Positions 12,438 through 23,415 of a DNA stretch of 64,000 nucleotides are shown in pieces (position 1 is the stretch's first letter; each line of letters starts with the position of its first letter). The DNA is from Trichopria drosophilae (Eukaryota > Arthropoda > Insecta > Hymenoptera > Diapriidae): contig CM059584.1 of the NCBI GenBank assembly GCA_030407085.1, forward strand, positions 125,149,001-125,213,000, given 5' to 3'. Below the pieces are notes generated by a model. The model had not been told where the DNA came from. It saw only the letters and a list, made by a program, of their open reading frames with translations, and ran no database searches. Position numbers and translations under genes: made by a program.

Positions 12438-15079
12438 GTAAGTGATAAACTGTCATCGAATCGTTCGGATGTTCCTTTCACCATTTTTCTTTGTTTCGTT
12501 TAAAACGTCGAGGTAGACAAAGCCAGTGATGGATTCTCGGTCGATGGTATCTGGTTCATTTTTATTCTCAACACATTTCGATATTAAAATAAAAACTGAC
12601 TTTTTCATGCTGTCATTCTTGAATTTTGATAAAAATGATACAACTTTTTGAACAATAGAAAATTAAATTAATAGTGATACAACAATTGTTTAGGCTCCGA
12701 TCAATCCTGTTATCTCAGTAGTAACGAGCGGGTTTGGTCAGGCGCGCGAAATACTGCAGATCCGTGTTTATATTCGATTCTATGGTATTGCATTCTTCTC
12801 GTTAAATTTTTGATGGACCATTTCGCGTTTAATCGTGATCTCTATTTTCTAATAAACGGAGAAATATGGAAGAAAAATATTTTTAATTATTAATAAGTGT
12901 AAATAAAATTGTATCTGTTGAACGTGTGAAGCTTAGTTGTTTTTAAGTAAACTACTTATTTCACACGCGTTTTAAATCAATAGAAATAGGATCGCATGAA
13001 AGTTACAACAAGCACAAGCTGACATAAATGAAAAATAACCTTTGTCGAAATTAATTTGACACATAAACTTCAATTATCATATATTCGAATATCGTTGACA
13101 GAAAAATCATGTTCATAGTACTACAAAGTGAGAATTTATAAAATTGAAACAGAAATTTCGAAATGTCAAAATACATATATTCAAAACATTATATCTAAAT
13201 ATCAAAAAAGGAGGTTTTGAAATAATTTTCTTTAAATTGGCTTACATACTTTTTCAGAGTGTTCAGTAGTGTACAAAATTACTAAAAATAACATTAAAAT
13301 AAAAAGTTTAGATTTGTTTGTTTCAAAATAATTAAAAATAACATTTATTTAAGCAAAGGAATGTTTAAGAATTATTAAATTCAAAATTTATAAGTGATGT
13401 TTTCCTAGATTCTGAGAATAAAGCACGGACCTATATCATATTTACGGAAGAATCGTTCTCAATCAAATATCCAGACTCTTGCGGAAATATCGGATGACCC
13501 TTTTATAGATTTTGTGAATAGTTGACAAATTGTCCAATTATTTATACAACTTTTTCGGAATCTTCGAGTATGCCAACATACAGTTTACATTAATAAACAA
13601 ACAAATTCTTTCTATAATTTCCAAAACGAAGATGTATATAGGTATTTGTATGTGTTTAGATTTTTGTATAACATAATGGAAAAGAAGTATTTATAATATT
13701 TGTCGTGAATTTCAATTTTAATTAAAGAATCAATCAATAAAAAATACATCTGAAAAATTATGAAGACATGCTTATAGCAATGCAAGAAATTTTGAATAAT
13801 TTGATGACATTAAATTTACAAAATATATTATAATTATTATTTTCTGGTAAAAGGACTGTATTCTCTTTTTTTTGCATTCAAAATATAAAATTACTAATTT
13901 CAAAGATTAGTTCCATTCAATGTCTTAGGAAAAATATATTGCACTTTATGCACTAAACAATTCTTATGACTAGACATTAAAAAATTAATTTTTAGAAGTA
14001 ATAAATAAGGTTGTGCATTTAATACAACAACTTTATGTATTTTGATCTACTAAACGCGATAAACGGTTTGAAAATTTTCTTTATGCATATCTTTTCAAAA
14101 TATGAATTAAACATTGTTTTCAATTGCGGATTAAAATCCGAAATGATATTTGTAGTAAAAAAGGGATTGGGTCATATGAAACATAAAATTAGAAATAAAT
14201 AAGTTGACAACATGTCCATAAGATTTTTCAATATTTTAAGTAGGTTAAGTGTCACGTTAAGGGAAGTTATTTTGACTTCAGACGTACATACATGATAAAA
14301 TACGAAGCTTTCAATATTGAAAATAATATAATAGGCATAAAAATAAAAATAAAACAAACAAAAAATAAATTAAACTGTAACGAAAAAATTGGAAGCAAAA
14401 CTTTATCCCTAGCCAAAAAAAAGAGATTCCCACCGATATGCAAAAGGATTGATAAATCGACCGAAAAGTATAAAGAAGCTCACCGTATTATGACTTGCTC
14501 AAAACCGAAGTGAAAACAATATAATTGAATGTGAAGGTGTCGTGTACGGAGCAGAAATGTTCCGAAAAGTTTTTATACTTTTGTAAGTATTCACACGTAC
14601 GCAGTTTTTTTTACATAAGTACGTCTAAAAAATATGTCTGAACCAATGTAGAAGTCTAATATTATGAGATAAGCAATTTAGTGTTTATTAATAAAAAAAC
14701 TTTTCAACCGATTCAAACTCATTTTAGTCTAAAAACTATAAAAAATTTATCCTCGTTTTCAATATTTTTCAATACTGATTTTTAGTTGTATGCGTATTTT
14801 GTACTTACAAACAACCTCTCGCGTGCATTTTAGAACCTGTCTAACTGGCGAAGAAAGAACCATTCTATACTGGTCAAAAATGCAAATTTTTCATTTTTTA
14901 CCACCCAATCTGTTTTTAGGCTAAAAATAATGCAAGAAAGAGAATATGACTGATAATTTAAATAAAAATATCAATCTTTAAACAAATTCAAAATATAGCA
15001 TTCACTCTAATATCATTCAAACATATATAACTTTAAAAGTGATGTCGAGTGTCTTTTTACCTATAGAACACAATTTTAC
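12438..15079. other. A+T-rich, no gene seen
   Basis: No recognisable gene or repeat. Frames near 14172-14513 are lysine/isoleucine/phenylalanine-rich and look random. If 11941-12437 is an exon, this is the start of its intron. Confidence 0.5.
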
Positions 15080-15280
15080 TGGGTGATACACGTAATAAAA
15101 TTCTTAATAAATTTGACTACTTTTAAACTACTTAAAATGTTTCAATAGGTCCTCAACAAAATTTTATTAGTTGCAGTTAAGATCGTAAAGGAGTTGAATT
15201 GACTAAAAATATAGTTAGAGGAATTCCATTTTTAAAGTTCATTTGACTATAAATTATTAAATGAATTTATCGGTGACCCA
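15080..15280. mobile_element. Small element related to that at 63037
   Basis: The ends tgggtgatacacgtaat and (inverted) tgggtcaccgataaat form weak terminal repeats. The interior shares phrases with 63037-63408: tgactactttnnaactac, then tttcaatargtcctcaac, then aaaaatatagtta in the same order. The two are diverged copies of one MITE-like family. Confidence 0.5.
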
Positions 15281-15534
15281 AACCAACGTATCTTTGTGAG
15301 ATTCAAATTTCACGCGGCAGAATTGGAACTTATTTTAGATGAAATATGACACGAAACGAAATTAAAGAATCGTAAGAACGATTTTAAAAAATATAAATAT
15401 TAGATGTTAATTAAGAGAAAATTATAAAAAAACGAACTGGAGAAAAATTCTTTATAAAAAATAGTGAATTGAAGTACATTCAATTGAATACACATTCATT
15501 TGACTATATTTTAAAAAATTATTGGATTTTAACT

Positions 15535-15934
15535 GTGATATAAATATGTTATTAATGATATTTTGCACTCTTAAAACTAACATGATTATTTTGGTAATCA
15601 TCGGTTGCTTCTTTTCAAGAAAAAATGCATCATTTTTTATTAGGTTTGGTTAAAGCACGTAAAAATGGAAATTGTGATAAAAATTCTAATATAACCATGA
15701 AACTTAGTAGATTTTGATCTTTTGAAACTATTCCAAGTAGTTTCATAATAATTAGTTGCTTTTAAGGTAGTGAAAAAGTTAATACATAACTCTGGTGAAA
15801 TTGGACTCCGAGTGGACTTTTGACGAAGTAACAAAAAATTCTTTTTTTCTTGAAAAGAAGCAACCGATGATTACCAGACTAAAAATATTACTTTTAAAGA
15901 GTGCAAAATGTAATTAATAACGTATCTATATCAC
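15535..15934. mobile_element. Foldback element with ~90-bp arms
   Basis: The left arm (15535-15627) holds ttttgcactctt and ggtaatcatcggttgcttct. The right arm (15841-15934) is its inverted copy, ending aagagtgcaaaatg...atatcac. The 30 bp around atcggttgcttcttttcaag are identical in both arms. The 210-bp loop is unique here and codes for nothing recognisable. High arm identity suggests fairly recent insertion. No clear target duplication was found. Confidence 0.75.
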
Positions 15935-16159
15935 AAGTTGCAGCCTAAATTGTATTTTTGTCTGAATCACTGAAAAAAAATGTAATAACAGCATATAAAG
16001 ATGCAAAGTTATATACATGGCTGTTTACCTTTCTGTGTCGTACCCTTTCTTTACACTTATGAATTCAAATTGTCATTGCAAATAAAACATCAAAATCTTC
16101 ATTGAAAGACAGACACATAAAGGTTATAGACTATATGGACTACGTATAACCTCATTCCT

Positions 16160-16410
16160 TCACCACATTCTGGGCAGATCCGGGCAGTATCTGTTCTACT
16201 TTCTAGGCAGATTCTGCTAAAAGATCTAGGCAGAAGTTAGTATGTCGGCCAGAACTTAAGGTCAATTTTCTTACAGGGTATAAAAGCTTGCATTTGTTAA
16301 ATAAATGCCTTAGATTTGTAAAAAACATTTGGGGTCTCAGCAATACAAGTAAACTGTTTTTAAGGTGTAAATAACCAACGAATCGAAGGTGGGCAGTTCA
16401 ACGTCCCGTC
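16160..16410 (+). repeat. LTR-like fragment (TATA box plus polyA signal)
   Basis: A TATA box tataaaag (16279-16286) is followed 14 bp later by aataaa (16300-16305) and then atttggggtctcagcaatac. This order is typical of the U3-R-U5 part of insect LTR retrotransposons. Upstream, ggcag words recur (gggcagatccgggcag, aggcagattctgc, aggcagaag). No second LTR, primer-binding site or gag-pol is seen, so at best it is a solo LTR. It could equally be a chance promoter-like sequence. Confidence 0.3.
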
Positions 16411-16783
16411 ATGCCACAAAGATTTAAGAACAATACCTTTAAAACAAACTTATATTTACTAAAATCACTTTAACAGGAGCGAACACATGGCAAGAAAGTA
16501 ATATTTTATACCGAAATATCAATATCTCAGATCCAGTTTTAGTATCGGTTCTTACGTTTCAACTTGCTAGTCTCTACAATGTCGCGTCGGGGGTTGTATG
16601 TTATGTTACAAAGTGTATATAAATCACTTTTAATAAAATTCATATTTTTTAAATAACATGCAATAAAAGTAGTTTGCGTTATCGCTTTTAAGTATAAACG
16701 ACATAAAAATTTAAGTTTTTTCAAGATTATCTTACCCTTTCAAGGATTAAATTTACATGCATTTAAAGGGAAGTTTTATAGTA
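16411..16783. other. A+T-rich, no gene seen
   Basis: No supported feature. Confidence 0.5.
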
Positions 16784-16997
16784 CACGGAAACAAATATAT
16801 GGTAGGTTTTACTATATAAATAGAAGGATCTGGCACAATTATGAGTTTTAGTTGGTCTTACTATTTAAATAGCATCCTTGACTATCTAATTTAACAATAA
16901 AAATATGTAGATGGTTTAGTAGAATTAACTAAAAATGGTGACTGCGTTTGTATTTTACTATCTAGTTAGTAGTTCCAACTATTTCATTTTTTCCGAG
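16784..16997. mobile_element. Candidate CACGGAAA-ended small element
   Basis: The left end acacggaaacaaatatatgg and the inverted right end actcggaaaaaatgaaatag show weak terminal symmetry. The interior repeats short words such as ttttactat and actatctagttag inward of both ends. The style resembles the CACTGAG-ended elements at 18524. Confidence 0.35.
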
Positions 16998-18030
16998 TAG
17001 GATTAAAATCCAATGAAATTTTTTTTATTTCCCAAGTCTAGCCCTTTCAAGTGGTCTATCGAAGAATGCTGCAAACATAAAAATAAACAAGCGACGAGCA
17101 TTTATTGAACGAAGATGCTTTTCTTTTCGCATATTGTTACTTTTTACGGGTTCCTTATTAAAATACCTTATATCACAATAAATATCATGTCCAAACTATT
17201 TGAACTACATGATAAAACTACTGAAAAAAATAACATTTACAAATGGTAGCACAAAATTGGCCACTAAATTCTGTTTTTTTTTTCATAATCATAGTTTCGC
17301 GTAAATTTAAAATTTGTAGTAGTTCTATATTTTAACCCAAATATTTTTGATGAGATATTTATCCGTAGCGGTGGTATTACACGTTCGTTCATATATGGTT
17401 TTCACTGTTTTCTTAATATTACAAAGTACTATTAAACTTTATGTTAAATTTATTTGATCCTTAAAAAGTGACGAAAGATTTCTGAGTTCTGATATCATTA
17501 TCTTGGATTCTATATTTGCTTCTTTCCTCAAAAAACGTTCAAAATATGCACTAAAATATATACTAATATCAGTAGTATAATACTAAATTCAGTATATGAT
17601 GTGAAAAATGTAAAATATAACATACTGACAGTTACACGCACATGTTAATAGAATATAAAATTACATTGCACTTTAATAACGCACAAGAGCTAAATTTATG
17701 TACGTAGTATTCTATTTTAAGATAGGTACTTAATAATAGTACATAAATATCATTAATATTGCAGCCTACAAATAGCACTGAGAACAACGCGTTTTTCATT
17801 TTCCTGTCCAACTTAATAAAACGATTGTATTTTAATATTAGATAAAGAAATAATGTTCTGCATTATTTCCATTTTACCATATGTTCCATTAGTTATCGAT
17901 TTAGGAATAACTAATTTTAAATGAAACAGTTTTTTCAATGTATTCAAATTTCTCAGTTGTTAGTTTTTCGATTTGTTTACAAAATTTAATTAGGCAGGTA
18001 TGATCAGCTTTCGTTGCTTATATCTTTTAT
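16998..18030. other. A+T-rich, no gene seen
   Basis: No supported feature. Confidence 0.55.
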
Positions 18031-18060
18031 AAAGTTATTAAAAGTTATTAAAAGTTATTA
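18031..18060. repeat. Three tandem copies of AAAGTTATTA
   Basis: A perfect 10-bp unit repeated three times; a minor microsatellite. Confidence 0.9.
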
Positions 18061-18523
18061 AATAGTTAGGGAAGGAATTTAATTCAAAGGAATCAACGTA
18101 ATTTATTGTATAAGTATAAAATATATTTACATTTACGTATGCATAATATTCTACATTTAAACTGCAAAATCTGGTGTCTTGTGGGTGTCTTAAATGACGA
18201 CACTAAAACACTTAGAAATGTCCCCTTTTAAAGTGTGTGTTGATTTAGTGGTCTTAAGAACGAAATGTCTGAAAAGTTTGGATATTATTTTTCTGGGTAA
18301 TGAAATAAAACACGTTTAATTTTTTACTTCGGGTCGTTCCTGTGGTATTTTTCACGTGTTTCAGCTGGAGATAGAATTAAGTTGACCAAAAATCATTTTG
18401 TAAACATGCTTACTGATTTGAGGATAATTACAACCATTACAACAAAGCAAGACTTCATGAAATGTCTAACCTAACATAATCTGATCTGATCTTAGAAGCA
18501 AAGTTTCATTATAATTTGCTTCA
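18061..18523. other. A+T-rich, no gene seen
   Basis: Short words agtgtctt and gtgtcttaaa recur around 18170-18260 and again (as aagacacc, aaatgtctt) at 19545-19610, hinting at an unresolved old repeat. Otherwise empty. Confidence 0.4.
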
Positions 18524-18743
18524 CTCAGTGGCGAGTTATCGTAATACCCTCTAAATTTCTTGGAGTGAGAATTCACTCTTTAATTAGTGAAAACCGAGTA
18601 ACTCTCGTTAAAGAATCAATATTTAACTCTTTAAGAGTGAAAATTCACTCTTTCACGAGAGATGCTCGGTTTTCACTATCCAAACAGTGAATTCTCACTC
18701 CAACAAATTTAGACAGCGGATACTTAAATTTAGTAACACTGAG
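18524..18743. mobile_element. Palindromic MITE (GAGTGAGAATTCACTC family)
   Basis: The left half has ctaaatttcttggagtgaga then attcactcttt, and taattagtgaaaaccgagta. The right half is the inverted copy (tactcggttttcac type), with gaatattgattctt-like words meeting near the centre. The possible outermost repeat is ctcagtg (18524-18530) against cactgag (18737-18743). The unit is almost entirely palindromic and so would form a long hairpin RNA if transcribed. A shorter decayed relative lies at 60857-60925. Confidence 0.7.
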
Positions 18744-18764
18744 AGAAAATAGTCACATCTACTA

Positions 18765-19390
18765 ACTCTAAAGTAGTATAATTATTCGTGTAGTCGAAAT
18801 AACAGGGATAACTATCCCAGTAAACGAGATCTTATTAAAAAATTTCAGTAATTTTCGGACTGCGTTCGATTTATTTCCACTTTCGAATGAAATGCATCAA
18901 ATTTTCATATGAAATTAAACATTCTTAAATGTTCTCATACGTCCAGTGCTTTTCAAACATTCTTTATTCTTCATGTTTATCGGATGTCATACGTTACCAT
19001 TCGATTCTTTGGGAAATATAGAAGACAAAATATTAATTTTTCAAGTGATACCCTATTTTGATACAGTCTGCTAAAAATGAATTATATTTCATTGAATTTC
19101 ATTTGGTTGTACATGCGATTTATATTCCAAAATTAGCCGTTTCGCATGTTTACATTGAACATATCCTGAAATTTAAGAATCCATTATATTCCTTTCAAAA
19201 CGTTTAATATCTTATTAAAATTTATTAAATTTTATTCGAAAGCGGAAATAAATTGAATGTAAACAGGAAATAACTGAAAATTTTGAACACGATCTAGTTT
19301 ATTGGAATTCGTATAGTAGAACTGCTCGTTGTTTACTAATGTTGACTGCTTAGCACAACCTGAAAGTCTAGAGATCAGTTCGTTTAACTA
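18765..19390. repeat. Dispersed foldback repeat, copy 1
   Basis: Shares ordered blocks with 27832-28365: aaacgagatc, ttcgatttntttccactt, cgaatgaaat, aattaaacnttcttaaatgtt, gcttttcaaac, ccattccaaaattag-type words, gaaaattttgaacacgatct and ggaattcgtatagtaga. Its own ends are inverted copies (taaacgagatc near 18822 and gatctagttta near 19291, each followed inward by a cattcga/tcgaatg block), so it is a foldback with about 100-bp arms. Similarity to copy 2 continues beyond the arms to about 19390, so the true element ends lie outside the palindrome. No coding capacity is seen. Confidence 0.75.
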
Positions 19391-20130
19391 CGTAAATAAT
19401 TATCGCAAATAGTAGGCAGTAAATTTGATCATTTTTTTCTCTTTGTGAAGAGAATCATATTTCTTAATTATAAAATCCATGACACGTCGTGATCAGCAGC
19501 TGAAATGGATCGCAACGTTTAGTCACGTAAACGTGACTTGCATTCCAAGACACCTATAATTAGACATCAAGAAATGTCTTCAAAACGATCAAATGTCTTA
19601 AATTAAGACATCTGATTTTGTAGCGTAGACAGAAAAGAGTCTTTATATAATCCGATTATATATAAATAATAAGATAGTATAGATTATACTATACCGAGAA
19701 AAACCGTTTTTGAAAATTTAATTTTAATTTGGAATATTGACAAGATTACGGTCTCAGAATTTGGACGAACAGTAAAGTTGAAGAATAATTTTTTAAACCC
19801 TTCTTGATTACTTCCAAGTGAACGATGAAGGATCACTTTTATCATACGTAGTTCAAAGCCAGTTTTGACATTTCTGAAAGTGTGGCATCAATACTGCAAA
19901 TATTCCGAAAAATGCAATTTTTAAATTTCATTCGAAATAGCAAAAAAATATCTGAACCGAAATATCCAAGACGATCTTTTACAGTATACTAATATATGTA
20001 CTCGTTATATTCTTATCCTGAGGAAAATATAAACATAAAAAGAGATCATTTCAAAATTTGTTATTTTTGTTATTTGCGAATCATTTTATTTTAAGAGCCA
20101 TGCTATTTTAATATCTGTTTCTATCATAAA
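19391..20130. other. A+T-rich, no gene seen
   Basis: No supported feature except the short gtctt/aagac words noted for 18061-18523. Confidence 0.5.
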
Positions 20131-20136
20131 TTTAAT

Positions 20137-20294
20137 TGGCCGGGGAACAAAGTTCCGAAAATCAAAACCCCGAAACACTAACATTTCGATATTGTGTGAG
20201 TCCAAGGTATTTTAATTTGCTTTCTTTTTGCCAAATTTTCAAAGACAAAGTGAAGAGAATCACGCTGGAGTCATGCAACTTTGTTCCCCGGCCA
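20137..20294. mobile_element. 158-bp MITE with TGGCCGGGGAACAAAGTT ends
   Basis: The left end tggccggggaacaaagtt and the right end aactttgttccccggcca are perfect 18-bp inverted repeats. Directly outside lie tttaat (20131-20136) and tttaat (20295-20300), a candidate 6-bp target duplication, although in A+T-rich DNA part of it may be chance. The interior is non-coding. A third copy of the terminus lies alone at 20937. Confidence 0.85.
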
Positions 20295-20529
20295 TTTAAT
20301 TAACGATGTCCATTTATAATAATCGTGGTTTATTATTAAATGCAATTTTAGTAACTTTTTTTATACAATTATGATTGTAGTTGGCCAATTGCTCTGGATA
20401 TAATTGTGATAGTTTACTGAAAATACCCCATTTTTTTTTTAAATATATCATTTATTTGATTATGAACACCCCACCGCTTTCGGGAAGAATATTACGGAAT
20501 ATTGAGATATATTTCTTATAGAAACGGTA

Positions 20530-20720
20530 TTTCTTAGCAGAGTACGAAATTCGTTTTTCTACCTCTGTTACATAGAATAATTGTATGCACCGCAAAGGAG
20601 GGAACTTGTTGAAGGCGTTTAGAACCCGTACAATATTCCCATCACTCGTCTTTGACTCGTGTGCGGATATTGCACTCGTAAATCAAAAGGTCCTTCTTCC
20701 ACTCCCTTTGTGCGTAATAT
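20530..20720. repeat. CpG-bearing island, dispersed-repeat type
   Basis: Holds gactcgtgtgcggatattgc, actcgtaaatc and tgtgcgtaatatac in A+T-rich surroundings. Similar in style to 5215, 25910 and 31904 but no clear full-length alignment could be made by eye. Confidence 0.3.
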
Positions 20721-20936
20721 ACTATTCCTTCGATCCATACTGATTCTGAAATTTGTCCCTTTAACTTAAAAATTATCGTTTTTTATGAAAAATACTGAAA
20801 AAACTATGTAACTTTACTTTAAATTTCACACAGAAAAATCATTCTTAAAGAGTACTCTATCTAAAGTTGAAGAGTTCATGAAATTTGAAGCAAATTACAT
20901 AATACCTCCAAAATGTTTCATATTCTGAAGAAATAG

Positions 20937-20957
20937 TGGCCGGGGAACAAATTTAAG
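20937..20957 (+). repeat. Solo terminus of the GGCCGGGGAACAA MITE
   Basis: tggccggggaacaaattt matches the end of the element at 20137 at 17 of 18 positions. No inverted partner is seen downstream. It is a relic end, or the end of a longer element whose partner has decayed. Confidence 0.6.
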
Positions 20958-22004
20958 AAATTTTAGAAGCAAATATAGGAACCATTACAAAAAGTTTATT
21001 TTGTATTCGATAAACTGATATATTTATTTTAGAAAATACTAGACAATACAAGAAATGATATTTTCTGAATATTGCATTATTAATTTGTTTAAATTGGAAT
21101 TTATTTTCATTTTTATTACGGAAATTCATCATAATTGCGAAATATTTCAGGTGAATATAAAATTTTATTTTAAATATAATCGAAGGAATACATTTTTATA
21201 ACCGTTTAGTCTGTCCTATTATGTTAGATTTAAAAAAATCTTTCCAGAATGTACCAAATAGAATGTCTTAAACAAGAATGTAATTTTATGGGCTCCATAG
21301 TATGGGATGAATTTTTATTAAAGGAATGAGTTCCAATTATACTAACTTAATGTAAATAAACAATCACAATTTATATTAAAAAAAATCCATTTTCTTTCTT
21401 GTTACTTTAAATTTGATTTTAGAACGAAATATTTTTGTACTACTTTTCATTTATAAAGTGGTGAACATAAATTGCGACATTCAATAAATATTGCGAACTG
21501 GTGTCAGTTTGTATAACCTATAAAACTTAAAAAAGATGATTTATTAACGTATAAATATTGTGAAATGTATCACTGTAGATACATCGCATTCTACACTTGT
21601 CCACTTGAAAATCCAATTGTCTGCAATGACGCATGATGTTTGCCTGTGTGTGAGTTATGTTGACAGGAAGTTAGAAGTGCTGTTATGTCTGAAAAAAGTA
21701 CTTGTGCTATAGACATCGGTCAGTTCTGTGCGTTAATTGCATTTTGAAGTGCTTTAACATGCAGTCATATGATTGGACGGAAAATTATATGTGAGAATAT
21801 TATTAAATTGTGATTCCATTCCATGTTTTTAACAAAATGTATTATTGCAATATATGCAAAGTTTTTTATATACTAAGTGAAAATAATTATGTCAAATAAG
21901 AATTTGAGATATTTTGTAAAGGGTAATTAAAAAGCAATTACTAAACGACGTTTTGTAATCAATAAACTACTTTTTCAAATATAAGGCCCATACTGTTAAA
22001 AGTG
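20958..22004. other. A+T-rich, no gene seen
   Basis: No supported feature. Confidence 0.55.
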
Positions 22005-22223
22005 ATTGTAACTTTACAACAAAACTATAGTTCCAAAATAATGTAAAATTGCAATAAATATTGAGATTTAAAAATATATTTTGTAAAATTACAATATTTT
22101 ATTGTGAATTTACAATTTCTAAATAATGTGTTGTAAAATTACATTTATTTTGTGATTTTACAACATTTTTTCGCAGTTTTAATACATAAATTGAAATTTC
22201 AATTTTATTTTGTAAAATTACAT
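22005..22223. repeat. Cluster of TTGTAAAATTACAA-like near-palindromes
   Basis: The motif recurs at least six times in 220 bp: aatgtaaaattgcaat, ttgtaaaattacaat, tgtgaatttacaat, ttgtaaaattacatt, tgtgattttacaac, ttgtaaaattacata. Spacing is irregular (about 20-60 bp). Each copy is close to its own reverse complement. It may be the remains of a tandem repeat or of a subterminal motif array of a transposon; termini are not resolved. Confidence 0.55.
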
Positions 22224-23229
22224 AAGAATATGTAGTATATGCCTATCTATCGCCTTCATCGTGATTTTCCCAGGACAGATTTTAAAACATTATTGAAAAA
22301 GTAGTACGCCAATGAACATTTTTAGAGATCACTATAATGAAGTTGGAAGTAAGGAAACCAAAAATATCGAATTTAAGTAATGTGCAATCCATTTTTATAT
22401 ACCAATAGTAAACTCCTGTTCATTAATTTTGGTCATATATTTTAGGTCAGGTTATAATTTTTGCTGAATGTCGAAGCGTGAAGTTAAAGTAACTTTATCT
22501 GTGTCGAGTGGAAATCTTATATTTCGCATCACCACCTGCACAGAATAATTACGAAATACTTTTATTGTGGTCATGAAAAATGCAAACAGATTTTCAAGAC
22601 TGAAAATGAATGTTTGCCGGAAAATCCGATCTTTCACTATTTTCTTTTCACATAATATATTCAATGATTTTACTGTTAATCTACATTAAAAATATTGAAA
22701 ATGACAACATGTTACTGCTATTTATTTTCACAAATTTTGTTGTAAGTTTACAGCACTTTTATGACGTAAAAAAACTTCAAGCATTTGTTTCAAGTTTATA
22801 GTAGATATTTCTTATAGTGCAAGCTAAAATTTGGTTCGCTTGAACTCGTATTATCCTAACAATTTTTATTCAGCTAAGATACATTATTCATAATAAAGTT
22901 ATGATTAAAACTTTCCTTGCAAAGCGTCAAGTTTTGTATCTTAGGAATACTAATGTTAATTATCAGTCTTGTATTCTTTTTAAAATATATTTTCATCACT
23001 AGACCAAACCTAATTTATTCATTCAACGTACAATTTTTAAAACTTTTGAATTGGAATGTATGACTAGAATTCAGAATAGAAGATCACTGTCAATGTAGCA
23101 TTTATTTTAATCCTTACTTTATCAAATTCCATTATTTTAAATTCAACAATATCCCAAATGATCAATGAAATCCATAAAAATGTTCAAGTTATATTTGGGT
23201 ATTAAATAATAGTTTTTTTACTGATTCAG
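22224..23229. other. A+T-rich, no gene seen
   Basis: Two short random-looking frames only. Confidence 0.55.
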
Positions 23230-23415
23230 GTGTAGAGAGTGAAATTGCGAGTTGAAATTTAGTAACGCATGTGCGGCATAGAGAATGAAAGTGTGAAAAT
23301 TTATGAAATTCGCGTATTCGATATCAAGGGTCATTTGTGCTCGAAATTCGCAACAGAGCTTCAGGATATTGAATTTTCTCGCGCATTTTTATTGTTATCT
23401 GCCGTGCGGTATCGG
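23230..23415. other. CpG-bearing island
   Basis: gtagagagtgaaattgcgag, aacgcatgtgcggcatag and ctcgcgcatttttattg stand out from the A+T-rich flanks. A 60-codon plus frame is present but not recognised. It may be a fragment of the dispersed gcg/ctcg-rich repeat or an old regulatory patch. Confidence 0.25.
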
